Assembly (NCBI GenBank): GCA_024123955.1
Contig: CP099652.1
Coordinates: 3,410,001 to 3,474,000 of the forward strand
Origin: Oxalobacteraceae bacterium OTU3CINTB1
GTDB lineage: Bacteria > Pseudomonadota > Gammaproteobacteria > Burkholderiales > Burkholderiaceae_D
Direction of reading: 5' to 3'
DNA: 64,000 bases
The position numbers were made by a program, and so were the translations under genes. Every line of letters begins with the position of its first letter. Positions within the stretch are counted from its first letter, which is position 1. This document shows, in pieces, positions 38,115-46,274 of this stretch. A model generated the notes under the pieces. It ran no database searches, was not told where the DNA came from, and was given only the letters and a program-made list of their open reading frames with translations.

Positions 38115-39554
38115 TCATGCCGTGGCTGTTTCCGGCGGAGCCGCTTGCGGCGCCAGCAGCACGGCGCCGCGGTGGAATGGATCGAGATTGGTCACGCACA
38201 GCGCCGGGCCTTTGCCGTCGCGAACCTGCTGCTGCGCCAGCACCAGCGCGGCAATGATCGAGACGCTGCCGGCGTCGCCGCAAGCCGCGCCGACCGACAG
38301 CACCTGGCTGCCCAGGTCGAGCTCGGGCAGGGTGGCGCTCGCCATGCCCAGCAATTCGGTCATGCGGCCGACGCGCTGGTCGCTGTCGGCGGCCAGCACG
38401 CCGATGTCGGCGGCGTTGACGCCGGCCGTGGCGATCGCCTGCGTGGCCAGTTCGGCCAGCAGGTTGGTGTCGCCACGCGGCTTGAGGTCGGCCGAGGCGG
38501 CGCGCAATGCGCTACTGGCGGGATATAACAACGCGGCGTCGGCGGCGTCGAACAGGGCGCCCTGGGCGGCGTCGGCCAGCAGCAGGCCGGCCGCGCCTTC
38601 GCCGGGGATGCGTCCCTGCGGATGGTTGCTGTCGAACAGCATGAAATTGTCTGCCCAGTCCTGCACGCTGGCCGCGCCGATGCGCGAGCCGCACGCCATC
38701 ACCAGGCACAGCAACGGTTGCTCCTCCTGCCGCGCCTGGATTGCCAATTGGCGGATCAGCTGCAGCGCCGGCTGGGCGTGCGCGGCCACCAGCGGCGGCG
38801 CCAGGCGGGCTTGCGGCCAGCCGTGGCGGGCGACAATGTGCCGCAGCCACCCGGACGCGGCGGCACGCTGGGTGTCCGTCCATTCGGACGGCAGCAGGGT
38901 GACGACGTGCAGCGCCGGCAGCGGCGGCAACGGTTTGCCGTCGGCGACCGCGTCCAGGTAGGCGGGCAGGGCCGGATGGGGGCCCAGTTCGGCGGCCAGG
39001 TCGGCGGCCACCGCGCTGCCGAGCGCCAGCGCGCGCCATTGCTCGTCGACGAAGTCGAGTTCCGGATGGTGGGCGCGCAGCCAGTCGGCCATTTCGTCTT
39101 GCTGGGCGGCGACATCGACGTCGTCGATCCGGCCGCTTAGGATGGGGTAGCCGCTCTCGTCGACCAGTTCCGGGTCGAGGGCGAGGTTGGCCTTGCGCGA
39201 CAACAGCGCGTCGGCCAGCCGGGCGGCGCTGTCGCCATGGGGCATGCGCAGCGCGCCGGCCAGCACCGTCAGCGCGGCGACCGGGAGCGCGGCCGGGGCG
39301 CTTTGCGCGGCGGCGTCGGCGGCGCTGGCCGCAGCGGCGGCGGATGCGGCGGCCGCACCGGCGCCGGCGGCGGCCAATAGCTTGCGTCCGCCCCACACCA
39401 GCAGCAACAGCAGCAGCGGCAACAGCAGCAGATAGATCACCAGATCGTCGGTGCCGGGCATGCGGCGCGTCTCGCGCCAGTACCATACCGCGCCCAGCCA
39501 GCAGGCGGCGAAGGTGGCGGCGACGATCAGGCTACGACTGAGCCAGGGGCGCAT
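38115..39554 (-). CDS. Membrane-anchored T6SS-associated protein with a degenerate thiolase-like C-terminal domain
   Basis: 479 residues, no named family. Two membrane helices (~8-27 and 38-58), then an Ala-rich linker and a large soluble part. The second half resembles the last third of beta-ketoacyl synthases: FDSNHPQGRIPGEGAAGLLL, DIGVLAADSDQRVGRMTELL, LSVGAACGDAGSVSIIAALV and a final TNLDPFHRGAVLLA. These match the order of the GEGAAxLVL, GHxxGAAG and N-P-x blocks, but no active-site Cys-His-His set is obvious. Probably a pseudoenzyme scaffold next to TssM. The resemblance is by eye. Confidence 0.65.
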   Translation of the reverse strand: MRPWLSRSLIVAATFAACWLGAVWYWRETRRMPGTDDLVIYLLLLPLLLLLLVWGGRKLLAAAGAGAAAASAAAAASAADAAAQSAPAALPVAALTVLAGALRMPHGDSAARLADALLSRKANLALDPELVDESGYPILSGRIDDVDVAAQQDEMADWLRAHHPELDFVDEQWRALALGSAVAADLAAELGPHPALPAYLDAVADGKPLPPLPALHVVTLLPSEWTDTQRAAASGWLRHIVARHGWPQARLAPPLVAAHAQPALQLIRQLAIQARQEEQPLLCLVMACGSRIGAASVQDWADNFMLFDSNHPQGRIPGEGAAGLLLADAAQGALFDAADAALLYPASSALRAASADLKPRGDTNLLAELATQAIATAGVNAADIGVLAADSDQRVGRMTELLGMASATLPELDLGSQVLSVGAACGDAGSVSIIAALVLAQQQVRDGKGPALCVTNLDPFHRGAVLLAPQAAPPETATA

Positions 39555-39590
39555 CAGCGGCGCCCGTCCATGTGAATACTGTGCATGCGT

Positions 39591-39860
39591 CTAGACCTGG
39601 TCCTTGGTTGCCTGCTGGCTGGCGATCAGGCTGGCGCCGCAACTGGTTTTGTCGCCGTCGCGGGCGACCGGCATACCGTCGACGATCATGGTCGAGTCGC
39701 CGCTGACGATCACGCCCGGCGTATGGCCGGGAATCGGGCACACCACCATGTCGCCGACGCGGGCGATCGGAATGCCGCCGCTGTCGCTCAACATCGACGC
39801 GCTCACCACCACGCCGCCGTGCGACGTCTTGTCTCCCAACCGTATCACCGGACCAGCCAT
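39591..39860 (-). CDS. PAAR-domain spike-tip protein
   Basis: 89 residues, a stand-alone PAAR: MAGPVIRLGDKTSHGGVVVS, then ARVGDMVVCPIPGHTPGVIV, VDGMPVARDGDKTSCGASLI. The conserved His and Cys residues (Zn site of the cone tip) are present. It sharpens a VgrG tip and may be shared by all three VgrGs, as no other PAAR gene is seen in the window. It lies 9 bp after the M15 peptidase gene. Confidence 0.93.
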   Translation of the reverse strand: MAGPVIRLGDKTSHGGVVVSASMLSDSGGIPIARVGDMVVCPIPGHTPGVIVSGDSTMIVDGMPVARDGDKTSCGASLIASQQATKDQV

Positions 39861-39869
39861 GTCGTCTCC

Positions 39870-40742
39870 TTAACCTTTTCGTTTCATTACGCCGGGCACG
39901 CGCAACTCGGTGTGCCCGAAATCCATCATCTTCCAGCGGCCGCCCCAAGTCAGGCCGACCGACTCGGCCACCTGGCCGTACAGTTCGTATCCGCGCATGG
40001 CCCACGGATCCTTCTCCGAGATCACCAGCTTGCCGTCGCGCAGGAAGGCGCAGTCGGCAGCCAGGCCATACTGGTGCCAGCTCTGGAAGGCTGCCGCGTT
40101 GGTGACATTGCTGCCCATCCCAGCCAGCATGTTCTGACGCTCGGGACTGCGGTAGCCCTCCAGAATCGCCATATCATAACCGTGTTGCTCTTTCATTATC
40201 TTAAATACTGTTAACAAACGTTGCGTGTACTCTTGATTCATCAGCGACCAGTTGCGGCTGGCCGAGACCAGCATCGGACGCTCGCGCTCGATTTCGGCCG
40301 TGGCGAACACGGTCGGCGGCAGCGCCACCGGCGGCACCAGTTCCTCGCCCTGCAACAATTCCGCCACCTGTGTGTTGACCTCGCGCGTCGAGACGTCGTA
40401 GCCGCCCAGCATATTCTTGCCGCTCACCAGGAAGGCCAGGGTCGGTGGCAGGCTGAGCAGCAAGAGTCCTGCCAAACACAGCAGGTAGTGGCGCTTGGCG
40501 AAGGCTGCCACGCCCTGCGCCGAGGCGGCGCCCGACTGCAGCAACACCTCGGCGCCAGCCGTCTGCCGACGCTTCATGCCGGCAAAGCGCCGCTGCAGCG
40601 CGGATTCGGCTTGCGCCGCGCGCTGCAACACGTAGGCACGGCCGGCCGGGAACAGCACCAGCCAGCTGATCAGGCAAGCCAGCAGAAAATAGAGCACCAC
40701 CGCCAGTAAAAACACGACTACCTCAACCCGGACAACGTTCAT
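39870..40742 (-). CDS. Membrane-anchored M15 (VanY-like) peptidoglycan endopeptidase, TagX-like
   Basis: 290 residues. Two membrane helices (~8-30 and ~85-106) frame a cytoplasmic loop, leaving the C-terminal catalytic domain in the periplasm. Metal-site motifs: ILEGYRSPERQNML, SWHQYGLAADCAF (HxxxxxxD) and the final DFGHTEL. Family: L,D-/D,D-carboxy- or endopeptidases. In Acinetobacter the T6SS-linked TagX of this type opens peptidoglycan for apparatus assembly. First gene of the M15-PAAR-tssM operon, so a housekeeping assembly role is more likely than an effector role. Confidence 0.85.
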   Translation of the reverse strand: MNVVRVEVVVFLLAVVLYFLLACLISWLVLFPAGRAYVLQRAAQAESALQRRFAGMKRRQTAGAEVLLQSGAASAQGVAAFAKRHYLLCLAGLLLLSLPPTLAFLVSGKNMLGGYDVSTREVNTQVAELLQGEELVPPVALPPTVFATAEIERERPMLVSASRNWSLMNQEYTQRLLTVFKIMKEQHGYDMAILEGYRSPERQNMLAGMGSNVTNAAAFQSWHQYGLAADCAFLRDGKLVISEKDPWAMRGYELYGQVAESVGLTWGGRWKMMDFGHTELRVPGVMKRKG

Positions 40743-40948
40743 CGGCGCCTTGCGGCGGCCACTTTTATAAACTTTCTTTACCGCTAGATTAATTATTGCT
40801 TGAGAGTATATCTTACTAGTCTGATAATGGGATGACTATTCCGTTCAATTGTGCGCAGGTTGAGTGCGCGTTCAGTTAACGTTCTAACATGCGTCGCATC
40901 GCTGTTGAATATAGTAAAGTATTGCAATAACTGACAGGAGTTCGTATT

Positions 40949-41773
40949 TTGCAACGAAAAGATGAGAGTCCCAAGTCCTCGCGGCCGAGTTTGTTGACGC
41001 CGGCGCAGCAGGAAGAGGCGGACCGCAACCGCATATTATCCACGCTTGAGTCCGGCAGTGGCGCAGCCAAGCCGGCCGCCAAGCGCGGTCGCACGCGCCC
41101 GGTGGTGGTGGGATTGGGCGTCGCCTTGCTGGCGGCGGCGGTAGGCATGGGCATATGGGTGACGCGCGAGACCGCGAACAACGAAGTGATGACGTCGGTC
41201 GCGGCGGCCAGCAAGGATCAGCCGCCGGCGCCAGCGCCAGCATCCGCAGCCGCGCCCGCGCCGGCCGCCGCCGCCGAGGTGTCGGCCGACGAAGTGTTGG
41301 CGTCCGCCGCGCCGGCGGCCGTCATCAACGACGACAAAGCCGCCCAGCAGGCGCCCGTGAAGCAGGAAAGCCTGAGCGAAATGCTCAACGCCGGTGGACA
41401 GCCGGCCGCCAAGCCGGGCCACGATGTGCTCAGCAAAGCGCTGGAGACGCCGTCGGGCGCATCCCCGGCGCCAGCGAAAAGCGCGGCCAAGCCGGTGCCC
41501 AAGCCCAAGCCTAAGCCGGCGCCCAAGGAAGCCAAGAAGGCCCCGGCCGAACCGGCCACCACGCCCGAACAGGAAAGCGATATCGCCCTGCTGTCGGCAC
41601 TGGTCGCGCACGCACAGGCCGCCGAGAAGGCCGAAGCGCCCAAGAAGCCCAAGCTCAGCGTGAAAGAACAGCTGGCCCAGTGCAAAAAGTTCGGCAAGAC
41701 CAAGGCTGCAGAATGCCGCGCGCGCATTTGCGAAGGCCGTACCAAAACCGGCGACTGCAAGGTGGCGCGATGA
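40949..41773 (+). CDS. Single-pass Ala/Pro-rich membrane protein with Cys-containing C-terminus, T6SS-linked
   Basis: 274 residues with a TTG start after ACAGGAG. Cytoplasmic basic N-terminus, one membrane helix (~50-67: VVVGLGVALLAAAVGMGIWV), a long low-complexity Ala/Pro/Lys periplasmic linker (~80-215, with PKPKPKPAPK) and a compact end KEQLAQCKKFGKTKAAECRA-RICEGRTKTGDC with four Cys. The Cys could form disulphides in the periplasm. Its stop overlaps the vgrG2 ATG (ATGA), so it is co-translated with that spike. No known family; it may be a peptidoglycan-spanning accessory protein. Confidence 0.75.
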   Translation: MQRKDESPKSSRPSLLTPAQQEEADRNRILSTLESGSGAAKPAAKRGRTRPVVVGLGVALLAAAVGMGIWVTRETANNEVMTSVAAASKDQPPAPAPASAAAPAPAAAAEVSADEVLASAAPAAVINDDKAAQQAPVKQESLSEMLNAGGQPAAKPGHDVLSKALETPSGASPAPAKSAAKPVPKPKPKPAPKEAKKAPAEPATTPEQESDIALLSALVAHAQAAEKAEAPKKPKLSVKEQLAQCKKFGKTKAAECRARICEGRTKTGDCKVAR

Positions 41774-44625
41774 GCTTTTCGTTGGTGGACCAGGTTGTCG
41801 GCGCGCTGGCGGAGTTCACCAGCGCCACCCGGCTGTACGAACTCAGCTTCGGCGACGACGGCCCGAACCTGATGGTCGAGGCATTTGCCGCCGACGAGGG
41901 CTTGCAGGCGATCGGCGCGCGCGACATCATCGCGCTGTCGACCGACGCCCACATCGACCTGGCGCCCTTGCTGGGCAAGCCGGCCACTCTGGAAACCAGT
42001 CTGGCCGACGGCACCCGCGCCCGCTTTGGCGGCCTGGTCAGCGAAGCGGCGATGCTGGGCAGCTTCGGCGGCCTGGCGCGCTACCGCCTGCGCCTGACGC
42101 CGTGGTTGTGGCGCCTGAGCCAGGTACGCAACAGCCGCGTATGGCAAGACAAAACCGTCATCGAGATCGTCGAGGCGGTGTTCCAGGAGCACGCGCCGCT
42201 GGCGGTGTGGCGCTGGAGCGACGAGACGGCGCCGTTCATGGCCGCCGCCGGCGCGCGCAGTTATTGCTGCCAGTACCGCGAATCCGATTTCGACTTCATC
42301 ACCCGGCTGCTGACCGAAGAAGGCCTGGCCTGGCGCTTCGAGGAAACCGGCGAGGGCCACGGCATGGTGCTGTTCGCCAATAGCGTCGAAACCAGCGCCA
42401 CGCCCGAGGACGCCAGTAGCGCGGCCGGCGGCGGCATCCGCTTCCACGGCGCACGCGTCGGTGAATCGTCCGACACCATCCAGGCGCTGCGCGCCCACCG
42501 CAGCCTGCGCGCCGCGCTCAGCACCGTTCTGAGCTACGACTACAAGGCCAAGAGCGCCGTCAGCGCCAGCGTGCCAACGAATCAGCCGATCGGCGGCGCC
42601 AACGCGCCAATGCTGGAAAGCTACGACACGCCCGGCCAGTATTTCTTTGCCGACGGCGCGCAGGCGCAGCGCTACGCCCTGTTGCAAATGGAAGCCAACG
42701 AAGCGCGCCGCCACCTGTGGGACGCGCGCTCGACGGTGCGCACATTGCGCCCCGGCACCCGCTTCACGTTGACGCAAGGCCCGCTGGCCGGCGGCGAAGC
42801 CGAGGCGGCCTACGTGGTGTTGCGCGTGGTCAGCGTGGGCGTGAACAATCTGCCGACGCCGGCCAAACAGGGCCTGGAGGAATTGTTCGGGCCGATACCG
42901 GAATTGCTGGAGGAATCGCTGCGCGAGCAGCCGGAGAACTTTGCCGCCGTCATCGCGCAGGCCAGCGACAGCGGCTACGCCAACCACTTCGAGGCGATCG
43001 CCGCCGACACGCCATGGCGTCCTGTGGTGGGCGAGAACGGCTTGCGCCACCACCCGAAACCGACCGCGCACGGCAGCCAGAGCGCCATCGTCGTCGGCGT
43101 TGACGGCAGCAGCAGCGCCAACGGCGCCGACGAGATCTATTGCGACAAGCTGGGCCGGGTACGCATCCGCTACCACTGGCAGCAGGACGCCAGCGCCACC
43201 TGCTGGGTGCGCGTGGCGCAGCGTTCGGCCGGCGGCGGCATGGGCAGCCAGTTCCTGCCGCGCATCGGCCAGGAAGTGCTGGTGCAATTCCTCGAAAACG
43301 ACATCGACCGGCCCATCATCGTCGGCGCGCTCTACAACGGGCAGGGCGAGGGCGGCCAAGCGCCCACGCCGGGCGGCAAGAGCGACCGCGACAGCGACAC
43401 CGCCGTGTTCCAGTCGGCGCACGACCATGGCGTCTCGGGGCAGGGCAACGTCGCCGGCGGCAACAGCCCGCTGTGGCACGGCGCTGCCGCCGACACCGCC
43501 GGCCACCGCAACAGCGCCGCGCAATGGGGTATTCGCAGCAAGGAATTCGGCGGCGCCGGCTACAACCAGCTACTGTTCGACGACACCGACAACCAAGGGC
43601 GCATCCAGCTCAAGAGCAGCCACGCGGCCAGTGAACTGAACCTCGGCCACCTGATCCATTCGGCCGACAACTATCGCGGCAGCCTGCGCGGCACGGGCGC
43701 CGAGTTGCGCACCGACGGCTATGGCGCGGTGCGCGCCGGCGCCGGCTTGTTGGTGTCGAGCTACAAGATCACGCACGCGGCCGACGCGCGCGAGCCGGCC
43801 GGCGACAACGTCGCCGGCATGGCGTTGCTCAAGCAGGCCGTCAAGCTGGGCGAGACCTTCAGCGGCGCGGCCAAGACGCACGAGACGGTGGCGTACGCCA
43901 GCCATCTGGGCGCGGCCAAGGCCGATACCAGCAAGCTCGACGAGAAGGCCGCGCCATTGAAGGCGATGCTGACGGCCGCCTCGGGCATGTTGAGCCAGGA
44001 GAGCATCGAGGCGGCCCAGGCCGACGCGCCGGACAAGCCGGTCGCGCCGGCCGACGACAAGCTGCCGCACACGAGCGGTGCCATCATCGCCATCGCCGCC
44101 AAGGCGGGGCTGGGGGTGTTGGCGGGGCAGAATTTGCAGATGGCCAACGGCGAAACCATAACCTTGATGAGCGGGCAGGACACGCAGTTCGTCACCGGCG
44201 GCCAGATGCGCGTGCATAGCGGTCAGGCCATCGGTATGCTGGGCGGGGCCGTCAAGGCCGGCGAGAACAACATGGGGCTGCAACTGATCGCGGCCAAGGA
44301 TGCGATCGATCTGCAGGCGCAGGGCGACGTGCTCAACGTGCAGGCGCGCGACGACGTCAACATCGTCAGCGCCAATGCGCACATCGACTGGGCGGCGGCC
44401 AAAAGCATCAGCCTGTCTACGGCGGGCGGGGCGAATATCACCATCACCGGCGGCAACATCACGATCCAATGCCCGGGCAAGATCACGATTCACGCGGCGA
44501 AGAAGAGTTTCTCCGGCGGCCAGGAGGTCAACTATAAGTTGCCGATTTTGCCGCAATCCGTGTGCGTGGAATGTCTTGCAAAGCGGGCCGCGCAGCGTAC
44601 CGCGTTCATTAACAAGGGGTCGTAG
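41770..44625 (+). CDS. vgrG: T6SS spike protein VgrG (module 2) with DUF2345 and CxxC tail
   Basis: 951 residues from the ATG at 41770, which overlaps the previous stop. gp27-like part (FAADEGLQAIGARDIIALST; YRESDFDFITRLLTEEGLAW), gp5 OB fold (LGRVRIRYHWQQDASATCWV, GSQFLPRIGQEVLVQFLEND, RPIIVGALYNG), DUF2345 and a C-terminal tail QSVCVECLAKRAAQRTAFIN. The tail's CxxC-(L)-x-K motif is shared with vgrG1 and, almost exactly, with the next small gene. Carries the Tle1-like cargo via the DUF4123 protein at 44846. Confidence 0.95.
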   Translation: MSFSLVDQVVGALAEFTSATRLYELSFGDDGPNLMVEAFAADEGLQAIGARDIIALSTDAHIDLAPLLGKPATLETSLADGTRARFGGLVSEAAMLGSFGGLARYRLRLTPWLWRLSQVRNSRVWQDKTVIEIVEAVFQEHAPLAVWRWSDETAPFMAAAGARSYCCQYRESDFDFITRLLTEEGLAWRFEETGEGHGMVLFANSVETSATPEDASSAAGGGIRFHGARVGESSDTIQALRAHRSLRAALSTVLSYDYKAKSAVSASVPTNQPIGGANAPMLESYDTPGQYFFADGAQAQRYALLQMEANEARRHLWDARSTVRTLRPGTRFTLTQGPLAGGEAEAAYVVLRVVSVGVNNLPTPAKQGLEELFGPIPELLEESLREQPENFAAVIAQASDSGYANHFEAIAADTPWRPVVGENGLRHHPKPTAHGSQSAIVVGVDGSSSANGADEIYCDKLGRVRIRYHWQQDASATCWVRVAQRSAGGGMGSQFLPRIGQEVLVQFLENDIDRPIIVGALYNGQGEGGQAPTPGGKSDRDSDTAVFQSAHDHGVSGQGNVAGGNSPLWHGAAADTAGHRNSAAQWGIRSKEFGGAGYNQLLFDDTDNQGRIQLKSSHAASELNLGHLIHSADNYRGSLRGTGAELRTDGYGAVRAGAGLLVSSYKITHAADAREPAGDNVAGMALLKQAVKLGETFSGAAKTHETVAYASHLGAAKADTSKLDEKAAPLKAMLTAASGMLSQESIEAAQADAPDKPVAPADDKLPHTSGAIIAIAAKAGLGVLAGQNLQMANGETITLMSGQDTQFVTGGQMRVHSGQAIGMLGGAVKAGENNMGLQLIAAKDAIDLQAQGDVLNVQARDDVNIVSANAHIDWAAAKSISLSTAGGANITITGGNITIQCPGKITIHAAKKSFSGGQEVNYKLPILPQSVCVECLAKRAAQRTAFINKGS

Positions 44626-44627
44626 GC

Positions 44628-44843
44628 ATGATCCAGGCATCTAAACGGCTTACCCGGCGCGTGCTATTGGGCGCGGCCGGTTGTCTATTATTCGTGTTTG
44701 GCGTCGGAAAGAAGAACGTTTCTGCGGGCGAGGGTGACAGCGTTGCCAAGCCGGCGCCCGCGCCCGCGCCACAGGAGCTGTGCATCGAATGTCTGGCCAA
44801 GCGTGCAAAGCAGCGCACGGCCTTTATAAATAAGTGGGTGTAA
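44628..44843 (+). CDS. Small exported protein ending in a copy of the VgrG2 tail
   Basis: 71 residues. The N-terminus KRLTRRVLLGAAGCLLFVFG has a twin-arginine-like RR before a hydrophobic core (Tat or membrane-anchor signal), followed by an Ala/Pro spacer. The last 20 residues CIECLAKRAKQRTAFINKWV match the VgrG2 C-terminus at 16 of 20 positions. It lies 2 bp after vgrG2 and 2 bp before the DUF4123 start, so it is part of the module. About ten of the 16 identical residues use different synonymous codons, indicating selection on the peptide. No described family known to me. Confidence 0.7.
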   Translation: MIQASKRLTRRVLLGAAGCLLFVFGVGKKNVSAGEGDSVAKPAPAPAPQELCIECLAKRAKQRTAFINKWV

Positions 44844-44845
44844 GT

Positions 44846-45733
44846 ATGGAAAAGTATCCGCATGTCGATGCGCTCGTCACAGTGGCTTCAAATAATCCCC
44901 AGTGGAATTGGTACGCCATCGCTGACAGCGCGCAGAATAGTGACTTGCCGGGTGCGCTGACGGCAGCCGGCGGTGAGGTGAAATGTCTGCTTGGCGCCAC
45001 GCAGGGCAGTCCGCTGGCGGAAAAGTCGCCCCATCTGGCCGCGCTGCCCAGTCCTGCGCGAGGCGGCGGTGCCTGGGAGTGGATCGGCCACACAGCCAAG
45101 CGCCAGCCTTGTGTGACCGTGGTCGCTAGCCGGTTGCCGTTCGATGTGCTTTTCGAGCAGTTAAAACAGTTTGCCGAGATCCGCCTGCCCGACGGCACCG
45201 AAATGTTCTTCGCCTTCTGGGACCCGGCCATCCTCGGCACGCTGATCGGCCAAAAGGACGATGCCACCTTGCATGTACCAGGCCCGGTGCTTGATGAGGA
45301 ACAGCGCAAGATGTTGTTTGGCGGCTTGGCTGGTTGGTGGTATTGGGACCGCGACGGCACCCAGCATTCCGTCGAAATCGGTGGCGAGGCGCCCACAGTC
45401 CGCCTGGCAAAGCCCTTGATGCTGGCGCAAGGACAAGTGGATGACTTGGTCGAGGCCAGCTTGCCCGACCACGTGTTGTTCTATGTAGATTTGAACCAGC
45501 CATTCTTATTGAACGACATTCCGCCGAAAGAACACTATTCCTATGTGGCGAGGGCTTTAACCGGCGCGCGGGACATTGGCCTGGAGACCATGAAGGATCT
45601 GGTGAACTATGTTTCCGTGTCGCTTATCTATGGCGCTCGGCTGCGGGAAGATAAAGATCTCGTAGCGCTGTTGGCTCGGGTGAAAAGCGGCGAAATGCGG
45701 TTCTCCGCCGCGATGAGTCTGATGCCTGAATAG
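44846..45733 (+). CDS. DUF4123 effector chaperone (module 2)
   Basis: 295 residues from the ATG at 44846 (MEKYPHVDALVTVASNNPQW). DUF4123 features: WNWYAIADSAQNSDLPGALT, HLAALPSPARGGGAWEWIGH, CVTVVASRLPFDVLFEQLKQ, and LPDGTEMFFAFWDPAILGTL. The C-terminal part is helical. An adaptor for loading the phospholipase two genes downstream onto VgrG2. An in-frame GTG four codons upstream overlaps the previous gene and is less likely. Confidence 0.87.
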   Translation: MEKYPHVDALVTVASNNPQWNWYAIADSAQNSDLPGALTAAGGEVKCLLGATQGSPLAEKSPHLAALPSPARGGGAWEWIGHTAKRQPCVTVVASRLPFDVLFEQLKQFAEIRLPDGTEMFFAFWDPAILGTLIGQKDDATLHVPGPVLDEEQRKMLFGGLAGWWYWDRDGTQHSVEIGGEAPTVRLAKPLMLAQGQVDDLVEASLPDHVLFYVDLNQPFLLNDIPPKEHYSYVARALTGARDIGLETMKDLVNYVSVSLIYGARLREDKDLVALLARVKSGEMRFSAAMSLMPE

Positions 45734-45785
45734 TAGGTGCGCATCGACCAATGATCTTGGTCCCCATTGAATAATGGATTGGAAT

Positions 45786-46274
45786 ATGTTGAAAACAAAA
45801 ATGGCGAAAGTTACCGGAGCAAAGCGGCGCGACATCATGCTTGCCGCTTGCGGTTTTCTTTTACTTAACGCTTGCGAGGCTAAAGATATGCGTGTCGTAC
45901 TGGATTTGGTGTTGTTCAACTACTTGGACAGACCGATTTTCGCGGTAAATGTGGATGGCATCGGCTACGAGGTGTCTGGCGCCTATCCTGAAACAGGCAA
46001 AAGTACGACAACAGGCTTTGCATTAACTCTGGGTCCCAAAATCGTCACCTGGAAGCTTGATGGGCCAAAAGGAACGCCCCGGAACGGCGAAACGGTTCAG
46101 AATAAAAACGCTTTGGCGTTGACCCAAAGTCAGATCGTGCCCGGTGCGAAGTATATCTCCGTTCACATCTATCCTGATGATACTGTCGAGCTCGTAACAT
46201 CGGCCCACTTCCCACGCGCCACCGCGCGCGGTGAAAAGGAAGCCGCAAAAATGGACGATCGGCATGGCAAATGA
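45786..46274 (+). CDS. Lipoprotein, probable immunity protein for the Tle1-like phospholipase (DUF3304-like)
   Basis: 162 residues with a lipoprotein signal (RRDIMLAACGFLLLNAC) placing it in the periplasm, where Tle phospholipases attack membranes. The body LVLFNYLDRPIFAVNVDGIG...TTGFALTLGPKIVTWKLDG resembles DUF3304 lipoproteins, which often neighbour DUF2235 effectors. The match is by eye. An ATG at 45774 would add four residues; 45786 has GGATTGG upstream. Its end overlaps the effector start by 11 bases, supporting a cognate pair. Confidence 0.65.
   Translation: MLKTKMAKVTGAKRRDIMLAACGFLLLNACEAKDMRVVLDLVLFNYLDRPIFAVNVDGIGYEVSGAYPETGKSTTTGFALTLGPKIVTWKLDGPKGTPRNGETVQNKNALALTQSQIVPGAKYISVHIYPDDTVELVTSAHFPRATARGEKEAAKMDDRHGK

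Noticed and set aside
45786..46274. The lipoprotein before the phospholipase as TssJ
   Set aside because: Its position between chaperone and effector, its overlap with the effector start and its DUF3304-like body fit an immunity protein better than a core component.
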